Assembly (NCBI GenBank): GCA_025450095.1
Contig: JANWID010000224.1
Location: 1-9,390 of the forward strand
Direction of reading: 5' to 3'
From: Bacteroidia bacterium
GTDB lineage: Bacteria; Bacteroidota; Bacteroidia; AKYH767-A; OLB10
Length of the DNA: 9,390 bases
The notes beneath the pieces are model-generated. The model searched no databases. It worked only from the letters and a program-made list of their open reading frames with translations, and was not told the origin of the DNA. Position numbers and translations under genes: made by a program. Within the stretch, counting starts at the first letter, position 1. Every line of letters starts with the position of its first letter. Shown here piece by piece: positions 7,923 through 9,390 of this stretch.

Positions 7923-7969
7923 TTTAAAGTCTGAATTTTAATTAAGTTTTATATTCTGTGGATCCTGAA

Positions 7970-9073
7970 TCAGTAATTAACCACGTATTCGATCACCCGG
8001 TTCCAGTCTGCTGAAATCAGTCCTTTGTAATACAAGTATGAATCTTTTCTCTTAATTACCTGGGAATTGATTTTGGTAATAATAAAACTGAAATCTTTAC
8101 TCTTCAGGAATTCGGGGATTGATTTTTCATTCACTATAATTTCCAGGTCAGCCATGGCATGAGTGCTCCATTCGTTAAGTGCGGAATCATTCACGAAAAT
8201 GGTCATCGATTTTGGTTCAGAAGTTACTTCGCCATCGACCTTATGCCAGATTTCATTTACTTCAACACGTGTTACTTTCAATTTGTTTTTCTGAAGGTGC
8301 GAAGCAATCATATCGCCTCCCATATTGAAAAACACTTCCTGGTTATTTGTAAAAAAGTCTTCAATAGCCTTAATCAAAGCTTTGGAATTTTTCGTTTTCG
8401 TATCGGTTGCTTCTGAGAAAGTATCGATAATATAAGTCACAAATTTATCAGGTGGATAATATCCGATCAGTGATTGATTGAAGGGAATATTTTTTACAAA
8501 TGTTTTCTTGATGTCTTCCGATTCTCCTGTGGTCTTAACTGATTTTCCCGCGAACTGAACGATATTATACACATAATTTTTACTTAAGATGTAAGTGGTA
8601 TATGTTGAACTGTAAATTCCGCTTGCGTTGGTATTGATCCTGGATTTCAGAAAAATTTCCTTCATGTCATTGTAATCAACATATCCGAAAGCTACTTCTT
8701 CTTCCGTGCTGCTTCGGTGCACAAAAGAAAATCCCAATGTTTGCGAACTGATTTCCTTGCGGGTATTTTCCCAGGTTTCATAAATGAAAACAGTTTCAAG
8801 TTCGGAAAATAAAACACCTGAATTTTTTTCAATTTCCTTTAATGTGCTGCCCGTAATCTGAATTTCTTTTTGCGGTGAATCCCAAAGCTTGACCCGGTTT
8901 TCCGTTATTTCTTTATAAACTAATCCTGTAAGTTGTTCTACAAAATTGCAACCTGTGGAATCGGTTTGCTCTGATTTCCGCAACATCAGTAAAACCGGAA
9001 TGTTATCAGCCGCGAAAACGGGTAAAACAAATCCGGTGATTACCAGCAGGAGCAATAGTCTGACTTTCAGCAT
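7970..9073 (-). CDS. secreted protein of unknown function
   Basis: I do not recognise a named family. The 367-residue product has a clear Sec signal peptide (MLKVRLLLLLVITGFVLPVFA, cleavage likely after Ala21), so it should act in the periplasm or outside. No transmembrane helix follows. The mature part has a short N-terminal segment with one Cys (Cys42), then CNFVEQLTGLVYKEITENRVKLWDS (42-66) and a distinctive middle with FGYVDYNDMKEIF (129-141) and INTNASGIYSSTYTTYILSK (146-165), YVYNIVQF (167-174). The C-terminal part is Lys- and beta-rich. The layout faintly recalls GldN-type proteins of the type IX secretion/gliding system, but I see no diagnostic motif and do not assign it. I chose the ATG at 9073 with its A-rich leader; a GTG at 9085 would add four residues (MIKK). 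It lies 59 nt after mltG on the same strand. Confidence 0.8.
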   Translation of the reverse strand: MLKVRLLLLLVITGFVLPVFAADNIPVLLMLRKSEQTDSTGCNFVEQLTGLVYKEITENRVKLWDSPQKEIQITGSTLKEIEKNSGVLFSELETVFIYETWENTRKEISSQTLGFSFVHRSSTEEEVAFGYVDYNDMKEIFLKSRINTNASGIYSSTYTTYILSKNYVYNIVQFAGKSVKTTGESEDIKKTFVKNIPFNQSLIGYYPPDKFVTYIIDTFSEATDTKTKNSKALIKAIEDFFTNNQEVFFNMGGDMIASHLQKNKLKVTRVEVNEIWHKVDGEVTSEPKSMTIFVNDSALNEWSTHAMADLEIIVNEKSIPEFLKSKDFSFIITKINSQVIKRKDSYLYYKGLISADWNRVIEYVVNY

Positions 9074-9132
9074 TTTTTTAATCACCGGTTTTTTGGTAGG
9101 GTAAAAATAGAAAATTAGGCTGACAATTTCAC

Positions 9133-9390
9133 TTATGATCTGATCTTGCGCCGGTTAAGTTCATTCTGAAAGCGGCGGGCATTCACCAGGTGCTCGTTAT
9201 ATGTTTTGGCAAAGCAATGATAACCTGAAAAATCATCTTTAGCGCAAAAAAACATGTACTCATGACGGGCATAATTCAAAACCGCATCGAGCGAAGCAAT
9301 GGAGGGGATGCAGATCGGCCCTGGTGGTAAACCGGAATTCATATAGGTGTTGTAAGGAGAATCGATTTCCTTATGTACATTAAGAACCCG
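9133..9390 (-). CDS. mltG: endolytic transglycosylase MltG, C-terminal part
   Basis: C-terminal 85 residues of MltG (YceG-like), an inner-membrane lytic transglycosylase that cuts nascent peptidoglycan and sets glycan-strand length. The visible part has the family signature SPYNTYMNSGLPPGPICIPS, followed by IASLDAVLNYARHEYMFFCAKDD and the usual ending FAKTYNEHLVNARRFQNELNRR. Translation continues open to the right window edge (RVLNVHKEID precedes the signature), so the gene begins outside. The N-terminal membrane anchor and the catalytic glutamate are not in view. An internal ATG at 9342 falls inside the signature and is not the true start. It is the most upstream visible gene of the minus-strand cluster. 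Confidence 0.93.
   Translation of the reverse strand, partial: RVLNVHKEIDSPYNTYMNSGLPPGPICIPSIASLDAVLNYARHEYMFFCAKDDFSGYHCFAKTYNEHLVNARRFQNELNRRKIRS

Overview
This window looks like ordinary chromosomal sequence from a member of the Bacteroidota, probably an environmental or uncultured lineage. The grounds are a TonB-dependent receptor with an N-terminal carboxypeptidase-regulatory-like domain followed by a DUF4249 lipoprotein, a DUF2027/Smr protein, a DUF2279 protein, starts without Shine-Dalgarno sequences but with A/T-rich leaders, and one good match to the Bacteroidota promoter consensus (TTTG / TAnnTTTG). Base composition is moderately AT-rich. I see no tRNA, rRNA, CRISPR array, transposase, integrase or phage gene.

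Layout. On the plus strand, positions 13-3316 hold a two-gene outer-membrane uptake unit: an 808-residue TonB-dependent receptor, then, after a 4-nt gap, a 290-residue DUF4249 lipoprotein. A short spacer with a recognisable promoter leads to trxB (3385-4320), thioredoxin reductase. trxB is convergent with the minus-strand cluster, with only 12 nt between the two stop codons.

On the minus strand, in transcription order from the right edge, come: the C-terminal end of mltG (endolytic transglycosylase, cut by the window edge), a secreted protein of unknown function (367 residues), an alpha-D-phosphohexomutase, a DUF2279 membrane/envelope protein, and a DUF2027-Smr protein. Spacers are 59, 47, 45 and 128 nt. 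None shows a canonical promoter, so the cluster may be transcribed at least partly as one unit. The widest spacer carries a small repeat element with five ACGAAT words around a GC-rich hairpin.

Functionally the cluster is mostly envelope-related: MltG ends glycan strands during peptidoglycan synthesis, the phosphohexomutase supplies sugar phosphates, and two products carry export signals. TrxB and the Smr protein are housekeeping. I found no convincing undescribed system. The points most worth a second look are the repeat/hairpin element at 5371-5421, the unassigned secreted protein, and an apparent excess of the palindrome TCCGGA between about 4.3 and 7.4 kb.
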